Positions 1 through 6,369 of a stretch of DNA of 11,731 bases are shown one piece after another. Source of the DNA: JACKLD01 sp049297695 (GTDB taxonomy: Bacteria; Pseudomonadota; Alphaproteobacteria; UBA2136; UBA6156); contig JBAQUT010000070.1 in assembly GCA_049297695.1 (NCBI GenBank), positions 1-11,731 on the forward strand, written 5' to 3'. The notes beneath the pieces are model-generated. The model was given only the letters and a program-made list of their open reading frames with translations, ran no database searches and was not told where the DNA came from. The position numbers and the translations under genes were made by a program. Positions within the stretch are counted from its first letter, which is position 1. Every line of letters starts with the position of its first letter.

Positions 1-464
1 GCTTGCGGGTAAGCGAACTCACGGCCCTCACGCTGGCCGATGTGGACGATGCCGAACAAGGATTGCTGCGCGTTACGGGCAAAGGGGAAAAAACCCGCCT
101 GATTCCCTTGGGCAGCGGCGCGGAAGAAGCTCTGAAAGCCTATCTTACCTTTGCCCGCCCTCATATGCCCGGCGCCACCAGCCGCTGGGTGTTCCCAAGC
201 CCGCAGCACGGCAAGGCGCTTACCCGCCAACGCATGTGGCAACTTATTGAACAGGCTGGTCAATCCGTGGGTATCCCCGTGGCCCCCCACCACCTGCGCC
301 ATACCTTTGCCACGCATTTGCTGGAGCACGATGCCGATTTACGCGCCGTGCAGCTTATGCTAGGACACGCCAGCCTGAACACCACGCAAATTTACACCAA
401 AGTGGCGGGCGAGCGTTTGCGCGACACGCTGGAAACCTACCACCCGTTAAGCAAAGGAATATAG
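1..464 (+). CDS. xerD: Tyrosine recombinase XerD/XerC, C-terminal part (5' end outside window)
   Basis: This is the catalytic half of a Xer tyrosine recombinase, which resolves chromosome dimers at dif. The readable 153 residues begin inside the GLRVSEL motif, so the gene starts upstream of the window and the first TTG is an internal Leu codon. All catalytic residues expected in this half are visible, numbering from that Leu: Arg2, Lys27 in TGKGEK, His96 and Arg99 in HHLRH, His122 in LGHAS, and nucleophile Tyr131 in IYTKV. The N-terminal SAM-like core-binding domain is missing from view. The gene ends two bases before the accA start, which suggests cotranscription. Adjacency to accA favours housekeeping XerD over a phage integrase, but XerC cannot be excluded from this fragment. 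Confidence 0.9.
   Translation, partial: LRVSELTALTLADVDDAEQGLLRVTGKGEKTRLIPLGSGAEEALKAYLTFARPHMPGATSRWVFPSPQHGKALTRQRMWQLIEQAGQSVGIPVAPHHLRHTFATHLLEHDADLRAVQLMLGHASLNTTQIYTKVAGERLRDTLETYHPLSKGI
453..458 (+). promoter_or_regulatory. Ribosome binding site fixing the TTG start of accA
   Basis: AAAGGA lies 8 bases before the TTG at 467 and inside the last codons of the upstream recombinase gene. No ATG or GTG in the accA frame fits the family N-terminus better, so this site supports the TTG start. Confidence 0.6.
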
Positions 465-466
465 TT

Positions 467-1420
467 TTGGTCCAATACCTCGACTTTGAAAAACCGCTGC
501 TGGATTTGCAAACCCGCATCGAAGCCCTGCGGGAGGCCGAAGCGGGCAACAAAGATGTGGCGGAAAAAAACATCGCCAACGAAATCGCGCGGCTGGAAAT
601 CCGCATGGCCCGCGTGGCGCGCCTGTTGTACCGAGATGTATCGGCCGTGCACAAAGTGCAAGTGGCCCGCCACCCGGAACGCCCCCAAGGCAGCGATTAC
701 ATTGCAGGCCTCGTCACCGATTTTGTCCCTTTGGCAGGAGACCGCCGCTACGGCGACGATAAAGCGCTGGTGGGCGGGGTGGGTAAGTTCAACGGCCAAG
801 ACTGCGTGGTGCTGGCCATCGATAAAGGCAAAACCACGGCAGAACGTCTGGCCCGCAACTTCGGTATGCCCAAGCCGGAAGGCTACCGCAAAGCCCAACG
901 CCTGTGCCACATGGCCAACCGCTTGGGGCTTCCTATCCTCACATTTGTGGATACCCCCGGTGCCTACCCCGGCATCGATGCCGAAGAGCGCGGCCAAGCC
1001 CAAGCCATTGCGGAAAGCATCGAGGTGCTGTTGTCCGTCAACGTGCCCGTCATTACCGCCATCACGGGGGAGGGTGGCAGTGGCGGCGCCTTGGCCCTTG
1101 CCGTGGCGGATCGGGTCATCATGCTGGAGCACAGCATTTACAGCGTGATTAGCCCCGAAGGCTGCGCCAGCATTTTGTGGAAAGAAGCCACAAAAGACAC
1201 CATTGCCTTGGCCGCCGGAGCCCTCAAGTTCACCGCCCAGGATTTGTTGAAATTCAAGGTGATTGAAGAGATTGTGAAAGAACCCGTGGGCGGCGCCCAC
1301 CGCACCCCCGCCCTCGCCATCCAACGCGTGGGCAAGGCCCTGCAACACCACTTGGCCGAAGTCTGCCGGGCCAACGGCGGCGCCGCAGCGCGGCGGAAAC
1401 GGTTTTTGGCGATAGGTTAA
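467..1420 (+). CDS. accA: Acetyl-CoA carboxylase carboxyltransferase subunit alpha
   Basis: AccA pairs with AccD to form the cytosolic carboxyltransferase that moves CO2 from biotin-BCCP to acetyl-CoA, giving malonyl-CoA, the first committed step of fatty-acid synthesis. The 317-residue product has the normal family length. It opens with the typical YLDFEKPLLDLQTRIEAL stretch, and carries the crotonase-fold landmarks DTPGAYPG, GEGGSGGALA and YSVISPEGCASILWK that line the CoA and biotin site. The TTG start matches the conserved N-terminus and has AAAGGA 8 bases upstream. The gene is intact, GC-rich like the recombinase before it, and probably cotranscribed with it. It ends 4 bases before a much more AT-rich gene. 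Confidence 0.97.
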   Translation: MVQYLDFEKPLLDLQTRIEALREAEAGNKDVAEKNIANEIARLEIRMARVARLLYRDVSAVHKVQVARHPERPQGSDYIAGLVTDFVPLAGDRRYGDDKALVGGVGKFNGQDCVVLAIDKGKTTAERLARNFGMPKPEGYRKAQRLCHMANRLGLPILTFVDTPGAYPGIDAEERGQAQAIAESIEVLLSVNVPVITAITGEGGSGGALALAVADRVIMLEHSIYSVISPEGCASILWKEATKDTIALAAGALKFTAQDLLKFKVIEEIVKEPVGGAHRTPALAIQRVGKALQHHLAEVCRANGGAAARRKRFLAIG

Positions 1421-1424
1421 AACG

Positions 1425-2162
1425 ATGGCTATGTCCCCACCGTACTTAAGAAGTATTCATATTCCTCCCCAGCAGGGAAATCAGAATTTCCCGCTTAATA
1501 CTCTGATGGCGGCGAAGGGAATAGATTTGTTGTGTAAGGCCCCGATTACAATTATTTGCGGAGAAAATGGATCAGGAAAATCAACTCTTCTGGAAGCTCT
1601 TGCTATCAATTGCGGGTTCAGTGTGTTGGGTGGTGGGCGGAATAATATATTGATGGATCAAACCTCCGATGTCACTCCTCTAGCTGAAGCGACTAAATTA
1701 GTTTGGAACAAAAAAACGCCCCATGGTTTCTTTATGAGAGCTGAAAGCTTTCACCAGTTTTCAACTCACATTGATGAATTGGCGGAGGCAAGTGGTTTGG
1801 CTTTGGCACCCTACGGTTGTAAGTCTTTACATGAACAATCTCATGGTGAATCTTTTATTTCATTATTTTCAAATCGATTTGGTAAAGGCTTATTTATTCT
1901 TGATGAGCCTGAATCCGCTTTATCCCCTCAGAGGCAATTGGAATTAATGATTATTATAAATGATTTAGCAGCGACAGGCGAATCACAGTTTATTATGGCC
2001 ACTCATAGTCCGTTGTTGATGGCGCTTCCGAACAGTCAATTTTTGCTCCTAGATGACGGAGTGTTCACAGAAGCAGTGTACCATCAAAGTCGTCATTTCA
2101 AAGTCATGGCAAGGTTTTTTGCTAATCCTGAAACTTATGTAAAGCAAGTATTGGATAACTAA
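1425..2162 (+). CDS. Stand-alone ABC-like AAA family ATPase (COG3910-type)
   Basis: This 245-residue protein is a soluble P-loop ATPase of the ABC/SMC-like class with no membrane or substrate domain. Visible motifs are Walker A GENGSGKST (residues 46-54), an ABC-signature-like SHGES (139-143), Walker B LFILDEPESALS (156-167) with its catalytic Glu and D-loop, and the switch His194 in ATHSPLL. The combination LHEQSHGES plus SALSPQRQLE is what I recall of the COG3910 predicted ATPases, whose role is unknown. The ATG at 1425 has AGG 8 bases upstream, and a second ATG at 1431 is less well placed. Its base composition is clearly more AT-rich than accA and the downstream polysaccharide genes, which suggests acquisition. 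A defence or DNA-repair role is possible but not shown. Confidence 0.85.
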   Translation: MAMSPPYLRSIHIPPQQGNQNFPLNTLMAAKGIDLLCKAPITIICGENGSGKSTLLEALAINCGFSVLGGGRNNILMDQTSDVTPLAEATKLVWNKKTPHGFFMRAESFHQFSTHIDELAEASGLALAPYGCKSLHEQSHGESFISLFSNRFGKGLFILDEPESALSPQRQLELMIIINDLAATGESQFIMATHSPLLMALPNSQFLLLDDGVFTEAVYHQSRHFKVMARFFANPETYVKQVLDN

Positions 2163-2210
2163 CCCAACAAAGCCCCCAACCCCCCGGTCGCTACCATCCC
2201 ATCCTTCCCC
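2159..2210 (-). pseudogene. Remnant of the 3' end of a MaoC/PhaJ-like hydratase gene
   Basis: Read on the minus strand, this stretch encodes GKDGMVATGGLGALLG followed by TAG. The intact hydratase at 3055-3540 ends KDGMVTSGALGPLLGS, so about 11 of 15 aligned residues agree, in the same orientation and both at the C-terminus. At DNA level about 41 of 50 bases match 3060-3109. Nothing upstream of 2210 continues the similarity. The TAG overlaps the stop codon of the plus-strand ATPase gene. I read it as a decayed or displaced second hydratase end. Confidence 0.7.
2161..2210. repeat. Direct repeat, copy 1 (about 82% identical to 3060-3109)
   Basis: This 50-bp copy aligns without gaps to 3060-3109 with about nine mismatches. 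The first 12 bases are identical, and so is a 15-base block from CACCATCCC-like sequence to TCCTTC, apart from edge changes. The two copies bracket the phosphoesterase gene. Confidence 0.75.
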
Positions 2211-2220
2211 GTTAAGTTTT

Positions 2221-2997
2221 TTATAAACCAAACGTATGCGTTACGCGGTGCTGGGGGTCAATCATGGCGTGCGTTCCGTCCAATCGTTCAACCAACGCGC
2301 CTCCTTTGCCTTCTATCCAATCAGGCAAGCATATCAGCTCAGTACCTTTCACTGCGCGCAACCCAACATCATGAACATGCCCGTGGATAACCCGCGTACA
2401 TTGGTGTTTTAAAGCCGAACTGCTCAAACGTCTGTGGAATCCCGTTGCCTTAACAATCTGGTTACGGGTTTTGATTTGGTCAGGGTTTAGGTATGTGGGA
2501 GGCACATTGCAATGGCGTTCCAAAAAGCGGCCTATTTTCCAAAGGGCGTCGGGCAATATCCCCACGCGATGCCCATGCACAACATGGGTTTTTCCATGGT
2601 CTATATTTACGTGATGGCTAAGCTGCCCACGCACCAAAGCTTGGAGCGGTTTAAGGAATTGGCTTTGAAGCGAATCTGGGAGACACCGTAAGGTAAAGTC
2701 AGGTTGGTAATACGAATGCCCCGCCTGAACCATATCCTCAATTTCCGAATCGTGGTTGCCGGGAAGAAGATGCAAATGGCGAGTCTTCAATCGTTCAAAA
2801 GCCGCTAAAACAGCAAGAGTATCATCAGGCTTGGTGTTGTGAGGTTGGTGTTGCAGCAAGTGGGTTTCAAGGTTGTCGCCCACAACATAAACGGTTTCTG
2901 CCTCAAGAGAATCGAGGAATTTAATACAGTTCGGGATATTCTGGTTATGAGGATCACCCGCGTGAATATCCGATATAAAAATATGTTTGTAGCGCAT
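2221..2997 (-). CDS. Calcineurin-like metallophosphoesterase, LpxH/COG2908-like
   Basis: This 258-residue protein is a dinuclear-metal phosphoesterase. The metal ligands are in order: Asp10 and His12 (SDIHAGD), Asp41 (VGDNLE), Asn81 and His82 (GNHD), His141 (HGHR) and His207/His209 (HGHVHD). Length and motif spacing resemble the UDP-2,3-diacylglucosamine hydrolase-like family COG2908, but the substrate cannot be told, and it should not be named LpxH. The start is set at the ATG at 2997: the AAGGAG at 3009-3004 touches the upstream in-frame ATG at 3003 but lies 6 bases from this one. The gene sits between two direct repeats made from a hydratase 3' end, so it may have arrived as an inserted unit. 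It ends 11 bases from the repeat at 2210. Confidence 0.85.
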   Translation of the reverse strand: MRYKHIFISDIHAGDPHNQNIPNCIKFLDSLEAETVYVVGDNLETHLLQHQPHNTKPDDTLAVLAAFERLKTRHLHLLPGNHDSEIEDMVQAGHSYYQPDFTLRCLPDSLQSQFLKPLQALVRGQLSHHVNIDHGKTHVVHGHRVGILPDALWKIGRFLERHCNVPPTYLNPDQIKTRNQIVKATGFHRRLSSSALKHQCTRVIHGHVHDVGLRAVKGTELICLPDWIEGKGGALVERLDGTHAMIDPQHRVTHTFGL

Positions 2998-3003
2998 ACC
3001 CAT

Positions 3004-3009
3004 CTCCTT
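3004..3009 (-). promoter_or_regulatory. Ribosome binding site choosing the phosphoesterase start
   Basis: The minus strand reads AAGGAG directly against ATG GGT ATG. The first ATG has no spacer and the second has 6 bases, so the second (2997) is the workable start. Confidence 0.65.
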
Positions 3010-3054
3010 GTGTATGCTAAATGAGAGGTTTTGCTCGGGTTGTCAAGTCAGGCT

Positions 3055-3540
3055 TTATGAACCCAACAAAGGCCCCAGCGCCCCACTTGTCACCATCCCA
3101 TCCTTCACCTTCTGGGGAATAGGGTACAGCGTGCCTTCCCCTTCCAGCACTTTCTTCCCGTCCTTATCTTCCACCCAGCAGGCAAACACGGCAAATTTCT
3201 CTGCCTTTTCTTTCACTTGGGCAATGGCAGTGTAAGGTTGGTTCAGCTGCACGGGCGCCAAAAATTTCACGCTCTGGGCGCCCCAAATGGCTCCCAAACC
3301 GGGCAAATCCATCCCAAAAATGCCGGAAAATTTGGCCACGCTAATCATCCCGTGGGCAATGCGGTTTTTAAATACGGTGCCCTTGGCGTAGTCCTCATTA
3401 AAGTGGGCAGGGTTAAAATCCCCGCTAATCTCGGCAAATTTCTGCACATCCATATCGGTAATCAGGTAGGGCTGCTTAAACGTATCGCCAATATTAAGTT
3501 CGTTCAAAGTCTTGCAAGCACGGGGTAGGGGGTTGGGCAT
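3055..3540 (-). CDS. MaoC/PhaJ-family (R)-specific enoyl-CoA hydratase
   Basis: The 161-residue product belongs to the single hot-dog-domain hydratases, which add water to trans-2-enoyl-CoA to give (R)-3-hydroxyacyl-CoA, linking beta-oxidation to polyhydroxyalkanoate or related pathways. The hydratase-2 motif is present as SGDFNPAHFNEDYA, with catalytic Asp41 and His46, and AHGMIS follows at 62-67. The ATG at 3540 has AAGGA 8 bases upstream. The protein carries an extra C-terminal stretch after the fold (KVKDGMVTSGALGPLLGS) whose coding DNA is duplicated at 2159-2210. No pha synthase gene is in view, so a polyester role is only inference. The gene is divergent from the small hypothetical gene at 3641. 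Confidence 0.88.
   Translation of the reverse strand: MPNPLPRACKTLNELNIGDTFKQPYLITDMDVQKFAEISGDFNPAHFNEDYAKGTVFKNRIAHGMISVAKFSGIFGMDLPGLGAIWGAQSVKFLAPVQLNQPYTAIAQVKEKAEKFAVFACWVEDKDGKKVLEGEGTLYPIPQKVKDGMVTSGALGPLLGS
3060..3109. repeat. Direct repeat, copy 2 (3' end of the hydratase gene)
   Basis: This copy is part of the intact hydratase coding sequence and encodes its last 17 codons. The similarity to 2161-2210 starts at the stop-codon side and ends sharply at 3109. Confidence 0.75.
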
Positions 3541-3640
3541 GGCGGGTATCCTTGTTGTTGGTTGTTGCCCCCACTGTGCAACTCCCTCACCCGTTTGGCA
3601 AGCCTTTTAGGCACTGTTGGGCGGCATGTCATACAATCCC

Positions 3641-3952
3641 ATGAAACGTAAACCCGTAGCGAGCCTATTTGCCTCCGTTGTGGCGCTTGGAACGTTTTTG
3701 GGTTTCCCATCTTCTTCTCATGTCCAGCCGAATATGATGGATAAATGGAGTACGCCCAAACTTCCTCCACCATCCCGAATGCCAATATACCCTGAGGCAG
3801 GAGAAAAACTGCCTTACAAAGGGCCTCTGAAACACGCAGACCGCGAAGTTTTGCGGGGTAAAATTCAAGATTCCATCCGTCTCAATCGACCTCGTGTAGA
3901 AAGTGAGCTTCTTAGTACTCCAACAAAAACGCCAGTCTATGGATATCCATGA
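3641..3952 (+). CDS. Small hypothetical protein with signal-peptide-like N-terminus
   Basis: I do not recognise this 103-residue ORF. It opens MKRKPVASLFASVVALGTFLG, a basic start followed by a hydrophobic stretch of about 14 residues, as in a signal peptide or membrane anchor. The rest is Pro- and Lys-rich (PKLPPPSRMPIYPEAGEKLP) with a charged C-terminal half and no catalytic motif. In-frame alternatives start at the ATG at 3626 or TTG at 3617. None has a convincing Shine-Dalgarno, and 3641 is chosen because it gives the cleanest signal-peptide charge pattern. It is divergent from the hydratase gene and upstream of the polysaccharide operon. It could be a small envelope protein. Reality as a gene is moderately likely. 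Confidence 0.45.
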   Translation: MKRKPVASLFASVVALGTFLGFPSSSHVQPNMMDKWSTPKLPPPSRMPIYPEAGEKLPYKGPLKHADREVLRGKIQDSIRLNRPRVESELLSTPTKTPVYGYP

Positions 3953-4043
3953 CCTCGAATATGTTTTGATGGATATGCAATTAAAGCAGTTGATTGAATT
4001 GTTGGAAGAAGAGCTTTATTCTCTCGGAAATGGCCGAGTTTAA
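3939..4043 (+). CDS. Possible 34-residue acidic helical peptide
   Basis: This short ORF overlaps the end of the preceding hypothetical gene by 14 bases in another frame. It reads MDIHDLEYVLMDMQLKQLIE and continues LLEEELYSLGNGRV. The spacing of Leu/Ile/Met against acidic residues looks like an amphipathic helix. No clear ribosome site precedes it. A weak hairpin (CTCGG/CCGAG, 4023-4038, followed by TTT) overlaps its end. It might be a real small protein, a frameshifted tail of the upstream gene, or chance. Confidence 0.25.
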   Translation: MDIHDLEYVLMDMQLKQLIELLEEELYSLGNGRV

Positions 4044-4097
4044 AGTCTGTCATGATATATAGATTCGATTTAAATCCTTACAAACCGTACGAAGCCC

Positions 4098-4126
4098 TTG
4101 ACCTTTCCCCTTGGCGTGCCTATTTG
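4098..4126 (+). promoter_or_regulatory. Possible sigma-70-type promoter of the polysaccharide operon
   Basis: TTGACC (4098-4103) is followed after exactly 17 bases by TATTTG (4121-4126). The -35 box matches 5 of 6 consensus bases and the -10 box 3 of 6. Transcription would begin near 4133, just ahead of the AAGGG ribosome site at 4141. The 10-bp perfect palindrome GATTTAAATC at 4067-4076 lies about 25 bases upstream of the -35 and could bind a regulator. Confidence 0.35.
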
Positions 4127-4152
4127 GTAGGCAATCAGGGAAGGGTTCCACC

Positions 4153-6339
4153 ATGTCATCACGCACCGTCTTGTCGGATTTTCAAAGCTTTGCAAGCCAA
4201 CATCTCCAAGGGGTGGAGTTCTCGTTCAACGATACCCTGGCCGTGCTGTTACGCCGCTGGAAAGTGATTGCCGTCTCCACCCTTGCCCTCGTGGCCTTGG
4301 GCGCATCTTACCTGGTTCTTGCCAAACCCCAGTATACGGCAGAAGGCATGCTGCAAATCAACACCCGCCAAGAACGGGTGATGAACGTGGACGAAGTGTT
4401 GTCGGGCTTGAACGGCAACGATGCCGCCATCCGTACGGAAATCGATGTGCTGCAATCCCGCAAATTGGCCCACCGCGTGATTGAAAAGCTGAATCTCGCC
4501 AACAATGCCGATTTTTCAAGTGGTACCAGCCTGTTGGCTGTGGCTAAAAACATGGTCAAAGCCCTCATTTTGCCTGCTACGGAAGAATCCTCCACCGCTA
4601 AAAGCACCGATGAAACCCGCAACACCACCCTCGCCAACGCTTTTTTAGGCCGTTTGGATGTGCGCATGCTCCCTCGTTCGTACTCCATTCAAGCCCGCTT
4701 TACGGCAGCCAACCCTGTGCTGGCGCGGGATATCGCCAACGCCGTGATGCAAGAGTACCTTACCAGCCAGCTGGAAGACCGCTTGGATGCAGCCCGTCGC
4801 GCCACAAGCTGGATGAACGACCGCAGCAAACAGCTCCAAAAACGCGTACAAGCCTCCGAAATGGCCGTACAATCTTTTCGCCAAGCCAACAACCTCACAA
4901 CGGCCAAAGGTATTAAACTCTCCGACCAACAGCTTTCCGAGCTTAGCTCTCAGCTCATTCTGGCCCGCGCCCAATTGGCCGAAGCCCAGGCCCGTTCCAG
5001 CAATTCCGCCAGCGTGGGCCGTTTTGATACCACCGCCGACGTGCTAAATTCGCCGCTGATTCAAAACCTACGCATCCAAGAAACCGAAGTGCGCCGTAAA
5101 ATGAGCGATCTGGCCGCCCGCTACGGCGACCGTCACCCCCGTATGATGACAGTACGGAACGAGTTGTCCAACATCCAAGGCAAAATCGGCGAAGAAAGCG
5201 CCAAAATCCGTGGTAGTCTTCAAAACGAAGTGAGCGTAGCCCAAGCCCGCGTTCAAACGTTCGAAAGCCAATTGAAAGACCTTCAAACCCAAAGCAACAC
5301 CAGCAACGATGCTGAAGTGCAGCTGATGGAACTTGAGCGTCAAGCTGAAGCCGAGCGCACCCTGTATGAGTCGTTCCTCAACCGCAGCAAAGAAGTGGCG
5401 CAAATGGACTTTGCCCAAAGCGATGCCCGCATTATCTACGCTGCCGAAACGCCTCAAAGCCCCAGCGCCCCCAACAAAGGCGTAGTCATGGCCGCCGCAA
5501 CCTTGCTGGGCCTGTTGTTGGGCATAGGCTTGGTGATGCTGCTGGAAATGCTGGACAGCGGCTACCGCACGGTGCAACAGCTGGAAGCCGCCACCAAACT
5601 GCCCGTGCTGGGTATGTTGGGCGAACTCCCCCATGAGAACGGCCGCCCCCACTACGTGCTGGAAAAACCCACCAGCGCCTTTGCCGAAGGCATCCGCGCC
5701 GTGCGCACGGCCCTGGGTTTTGCTAAGCCCGATCAACACCTGCAAGTCATCATGGTCACCAGCAGCGTGCCGCAAGAAGGGAAATCCTTACTTTCTGCCG
5801 CACTGGCCCATGTGGCCGCCATGGGCGGCGGTAAAACGCTCTTGATAGATGCCGACATGCGTCGCCCCACCCAAGCCCATAACTTTGGCCTTAAACCCGC
5901 CGCAGGCTTGGCCGAAGTTTTGGTCGGCAAAGCGAAGGTGAAAGACGTAGTGTACAACCTGAACAAAACCAGCCTGTACATCATCCCGTCGCTTGCCAAC
6001 AGCCAGTTTGCGCAAGAGCTTCTAGGGTCTGAAAAAATGAAATCCCTCATCGCCGAACTCCGCAAAGAGTTCGAAACCATCATCATTGACTGCCCGCCGG
6101 TTATGGCCGTGGCCGATGCACTGACGGTTTCCGGCTTGGCCGATGCCAGCTTGTTTGCCGTACGTTGGGGTACAACTCCCCGCCCGCTGGCTGTGAACGG
6201 CATTAAAAAACTGCAAAGCACAGGCCTGGGTGTCACAGGTGTGGTGATGACCCGCGTCGATTTGGAACGCCAAAAGGCTTACGGTCTTGGCGATTACGGC
6301 TATTACTACGGAAAGTATAAAGATTACTACAACGACTAA
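4153..6339 (+). CDS. Wzc-like polysaccharide co-polymerase with tyrosine autokinase domain
   Basis: This 728-residue inner-membrane protein controls exopolysaccharide chain length and export, and phosphorylates its own tyrosines. Domains in order are a Wzz-type N-terminus with TM1 at about 39-57, a long periplasmic coiled region with the RYGDRHPRM motif (323-331) typical of this family, TM2 at about 443-465, and a cytosolic BY-kinase domain. Kinase motifs are Walker A SSVPQEGKS (537-545), Walker A' LLIDADMRR (563-571) and Walker B TIIIDCPP (642-649). The C-terminus has eight tyrosines in the last 19 residues (YGLGDYGYYYGKYKDYY), the usual autophosphorylation cluster. The ATG at 4153 is preferred over the upstream TTG at 4111 because AAGGG lies 8 bases ahead. 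Thirty bases separate it from the phosphatase gene, and no terminator is seen between them. Confidence 0.93.
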   Translation: MSSRTVLSDFQSFASQHLQGVEFSFNDTLAVLLRRWKVIAVSTLALVALGASYLVLAKPQYTAEGMLQINTRQERVMNVDEVLSGLNGNDAAIRTEIDVLQSRKLAHRVIEKLNLANNADFSSGTSLLAVAKNMVKALILPATEESSTAKSTDETRNTTLANAFLGRLDVRMLPRSYSIQARFTAANPVLARDIANAVMQEYLTSQLEDRLDAARRATSWMNDRSKQLQKRVQASEMAVQSFRQANNLTTAKGIKLSDQQLSELSSQLILARAQLAEAQARSSNSASVGRFDTTADVLNSPLIQNLRIQETEVRRKMSDLAARYGDRHPRMMTVRNELSNIQGKIGEESAKIRGSLQNEVSVAQARVQTFESQLKDLQTQSNTSNDAEVQLMELERQAEAERTLYESFLNRSKEVAQMDFAQSDARIIYAAETPQSPSAPNKGVVMAAATLLGLLLGIGLVMLLEMLDSGYRTVQQLEAATKLPVLGMLGELPHENGRPHYVLEKPTSAFAEGIRAVRTALGFAKPDQHLQVIMVTSSVPQEGKSLLSAALAHVAAMGGGKTLLIDADMRRPTQAHNFGLKPAAGLAEVLVGKAKVKDVVYNLNKTSLYIIPSLANSQFAQELLGSEKMKSLIAELRKEFETIIIDCPPVMAVADALTVSGLADASLFAVRWGTTPRPLAVNGIKKLQSTGLGVTGVVMTRVDLERQKAYGLGDYGYYYGKYKDYYND

Positions 6340-6369
6340 TCAGGGTAAAAAATAAAAAGGGGAACAGGT

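Noticed and set aside
1..464. Recombinase as integrase of a mobile element linked to the phage-like genes
   Set aside because: It has Xer motifs, is packed against accA, and lies about 8 kb from the spike genes with housekeeping genes between.
437..1351. Long minus-strand ORF of 304 codons antisense to accA
   Set aside because: Its Gly/His/Ala-rich composition is that of a GC-rich antisense shadow. AccA on the plus strand is unmistakable.
3573..3601. Promoter for the hydratase gene (TTGCCA, 17 bases, CACAGT on the minus strand)
   Set aside because: The -10 box matches only 3 of 6 bases, so the spacing alone does not support a call.
5068..5775. Minus-strand ORF of 235 codons inside the kinase gene
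   Set aside because: It is antisense to well-conserved Wzc-type sequence and shows no motif of its own.
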